A DNA stretch of 15,289 nt from positions 1-15,289 of the forward strand of contig CAYXZO010000052.1 in the NCBI GenBank assembly GCA_964469505.1, in the 5' to 3' direction. This DNA comes from CAYXZO01 sp964469505. Lineage in GTDB: Bacteria > Fidelibacterota > UBA8477 > JABMPR01. Of this stretch, positions 13,608 to 15,289 are shown piece after piece (positions within the stretch are counted from its first letter, which is position 1; each line of letters opens with the position of its first letter). The notes below the pieces were generated by a model. It did no database searches and had not been told where the DNA came from. It was given only the letters and a program-made list of their open reading frames with translations. The position numbers and the translations under genes were made by a program.

Positions 13608-14354
13608 CTATCCGTGAATGGCGTCGGCAAAGTGGTGAATTTTTTCCTGGACGTTTTCATCCTCCAGGGCATTGCCGATTACAATGAAGCGGGCTCCGGC
13701 AGCCACTAATTCCCGGGCCTGCTCCGGATTTTTAATGCCCCCACCTACCATAAGGGGCAGTTTGGTCTGACTTTTTACGGCTCGTACCATGGCTGGCGGT
13801 ACCGTTTGGGAGGCTCCGCTGCCGGCTTCCAGATATATCAATTTGAACCCCAAGAATTCCGCTGCCAGAGCATGGGCCACGGCAATTTCCGGTTTATGAC
13901 GGGGCAAGGGGCGCGTATCGCTGATGAATTCCACGGTGGTGACCTGGCCCGACTCCACCAGCAAATATGCGGTAGGGATGCTTTCCAGGCCCCATTGCTT
14001 AAGGCGAGGGGCGGCTTGCACCTGCTCACCGATCAAATAACGGGGGTTGCGCCCACTAAGCAGAGAAAGGAAAAGAACGGCATCCACATCGGGAGTTAAT
14101 TGTAATAAAGAACCGGGGAATAAGAGCACCGGTACCGTAGCCGCTTGATGTAAAGCGGCCATTTTTTCCGCCCAATCGGCACTAATGGCGAGACTTCCTC
14201 CCACCAAAATAGCATCGGCACCGCCTGAGCAAATAGCTCTGGTCAGGGCTGGAACCTGTTCCAAGCGCCAGGTATCGGGATCCACCAGGACACAGTAGCC
14301 GGCCTGATAGTCCTGGGTTTTATCAAGCAACTCGGTGAAAACGCTGATACTCAT
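13608..14354 (-). CDS. Geranylgeranylglyceryl/heptaprenylglyceryl phosphate synthase family (GGGPS/PcrB-like)
   Basis: A 248-aa TIM-barrel prenyltransferase-like protein. Family members join an isoprenyl diphosphate to sn-glycerol-1-phosphate through an ether bond, the first step of archaeal-type membrane lipids; bacterial members also occur in Bacillota (PcrB) and the FCB group. Seen: YCVLVDPD (residues 20-27), GGADAILVGGS (44-54), PVLLFPGSLLQLTPDVDAVLF (75-95) with the conserved F-P-G/S segment, YLEAGSGA (174-181), and the phosphate-binding pair MVGGGIKNPEQA (202-213) and FIVIGNALED (223-232). The length fits group II (archaeal and FCB) members. ATG overlaps the gcvPA stop by 4 bp (ATGA), so it is translationally coupled. 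No glycerol-1-phosphate dehydrogenase or digeranylgeranyl transferase is visible, so the lipid made, if any, is unknown. Confidence 0.9.
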   Translation of the reverse strand: MSISVFTELLDKTQDYQAGYCVLVDPDTWRLEQVPALTRAICSGGADAILVGGSLAISADWAEKMAALHQAATVPVLLFPGSLLQLTPDVDAVLFLSLLSGRNPRYLIGEQVQAAPRLKQWGLESIPTAYLLVESGQVTTVEFISDTRPLPRHKPEIAVAHALAAEFLGFKLIYLEAGSGASQTVPPAMVRAVKSQTKLPLMVGGGIKNPEQARELVAAGARFIVIGNALEDENVQEKIHHFADAIHG

Positions 14355-15289
14355 TCGTTCCCGAACTTTTTGCAGAAGTCTACCAAAGCATCCATTTCCC
14401 GGCGGGTACGTTTTTCCGTCACGGCTAGCAGTAGCTCATTTTTTCGTTCCGGGTACCAGCGTTCCAGGGGAAGACCCGCAAAGAACCCCTCTGACAATCC
14501 GGCTTGCACTATCTCGTTGGCTGGCACCGGCGTACGTACCACAAACTCATTGAAAAAGGGGTACTCCGGCCCGGTCCATCCCGACAGATCCGCTAATCTA
14601 TCTGCCAGGTAGTGGGCTTTCTGAAGATTCAATTCCGCTAGGCGCCGTACGCCCTTCCTACCCAAAGCAGCCAGGGTAATACCGGTACGAAGGGCGTTCA
14701 AGGCCTGATTGGAGCAAATGTTGGAGGTGGCTTTCTCCCTTCGAATATCCTGCTCCCGGGTTCGGAGCACCATGGTGAAAGCGCGGTTTCCCTCCTGATC
14801 GACCGTTTCGCCGATAATTCTACCCGGCATCTTGCGGACCAGCGGCTGCTTTACCGCCATAAGTCCTAGATACGGTCCTCCAAAGCTCAAGTGATTACCC
14901 AGTGGCTGACCCTCACCGATGACCACATCAGCCCCCTGGGCCCCAGGGGCTTCGAGGATTCCTAGGGACACAGGATTTATGATTACTATCAATAATACCT
15001 TCTCCGGAATCGCTTGGCGCCATGCGATCACATCCTGTACCTGGCCGAAAAAGTTGGGTTGCTGAATCACCACCGCGGCGGTTTCATCCGTCAGGTGTCC
15101 GCTTAAAAGCGTCTGTTCAGAACCGTAATTTTCCGATGGTAGGGTCACCAGTTCCAGTCCCTGGGGCGCCGCATAGGTAAGGGCTACCCTTAGATATTCG
15201 GGATGAACCCCCGCATCGACAAGCACCTGGTTTCTCCCTGTTTGCCGGGCAGCCAGCAGACAAGCTTCTGCCAGGGCTGATGCTCCATC
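14351..15289 (-). CDS. gcvPA: Glycine dehydrogenase (decarboxylating) subunit 1, 3' part
   Basis: C-terminal 312 residues of the alpha subunit of a two-subunit glycine decarboxylase (P-protein), the PLP enzyme of the glycine cleavage system that releases CO2 from glycine and passes the aminomethyl group to lipoyl-GcvH. The frame stays open to the window edge, starting DGASALAEACLLAAR, a family segment, so the first 120-130 residues are outside the window. Other hallmarks: VVIQQPNFFGQVQD, IGEGQPLG, LSFGGPYLGLMAV, and TREQDIRREKATSNIC followed by SNQAL, nearly invariant in GcvPA. The PLP lysine belongs to the partner subunit GcvPB, which is not visible. It overlaps the GGGPS-family gene by 4 bp and heads the minus-strand run ending in xer. 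Confidence 0.96.
   Translation of the reverse strand, partial: DGASALAEACLLAARQTGRNQVLVDAGVHPEYLRVALTYAAPQGLELVTLPSENYGSEQTLLSGHLTDETAAVVIQQPNFFGQVQDVIAWRQAIPEKVLLIVIINPVSLGILEAPGAQGADVVIGEGQPLGNHLSFGGPYLGLMAVKQPLVRKMPGRIIGETVDQEGNRAFTMVLRTREQDIRREKATSNICSNQALNALRTGITLAALGRKGVRRLAELNLQKAHYLADRLADLSGWTGPEYPFFNEFVVRTPVPANEIVQAGLSEGFFAGLPLERWYPERKNELLLAVTEKRTRREMDALVDFCKKFGNE

Overview
The window looks like chromosomal DNA from a Gram-negative-type bacterium, possibly of the FCB superphylum (Bacteroidota/Marinimicrobia/Calditrichota/KSB1-like lineages). That placement is an inference. It rests on a putative outer-membrane beta-barrel protein, a geranylgeranylglyceryl-phosphate-synthase (GGGPS)-family protein of the type shared by archaea and FCB bacteria, a split glycine decarboxylase (GcvPA), a bacterial SUI1/YciH protein and a cyclic-2,3-diphosphoglycerate-synthetase-like GTPase. 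I see no rRNA, tRNA, CRISPR array, insertion sequence or phage gene. Coding density is high: the largest gene-free stretch is about 170 bp (7929-8100), apart from a 100-base run of N.

Layout. (1) Plus strand, 86-6521: galactokinase, tRNA-dihydrouridine synthase, cDPGS-like GTPase and SUI1 protein with short gaps (about 30-45 bp), probably one transcription unit. A small membrane protein follows and runs into an assembly gap (4231-4330). On the far side of the gap are a ParA/MinD-type ATPase lacking its N-terminus and a GT39-type membrane glycosyltransferase. The reading frame that crosses the Ns is almost certainly an artificial fusion of two genes. (2) Minus strand, 9806-6567: a NodI/NodJ-like ABC exporter pair (4-bp overlap), then a DHA2-type MFS transporter. 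(3) Plus strand, 9916-12598: an M55 D-aminopeptidase (DppA family) followed 4 bp later by a large exported protein. Its middle resembles the non-catalytic end of M1 peptidase-like proteins and its C-terminal half looks like an outer-membrane beta-barrel. (4) Minus strand, 15289-12686: 3' part of gcvPA, a GGGPS-family gene overlapping it by 4 bp, and a XerC/D tyrosine recombinase.

Most genes are housekeeping or transport. The least conventional parts are the M55/barrel pair, the GGGPS-family lipid enzyme in a bacterial operon, the orphan ParA before a membrane glycosyltransferase, and the cDPGS-like GTPase beside SUI1. Several genes appear to start with TTG and lack an obvious Shine-Dalgarno sequence; strong ones precede the GTPase, the MFS transporter and the M55 peptidase. 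I did not find a clearly new multi-gene system. The M55/barrel pair is the best candidate for unknown biology.
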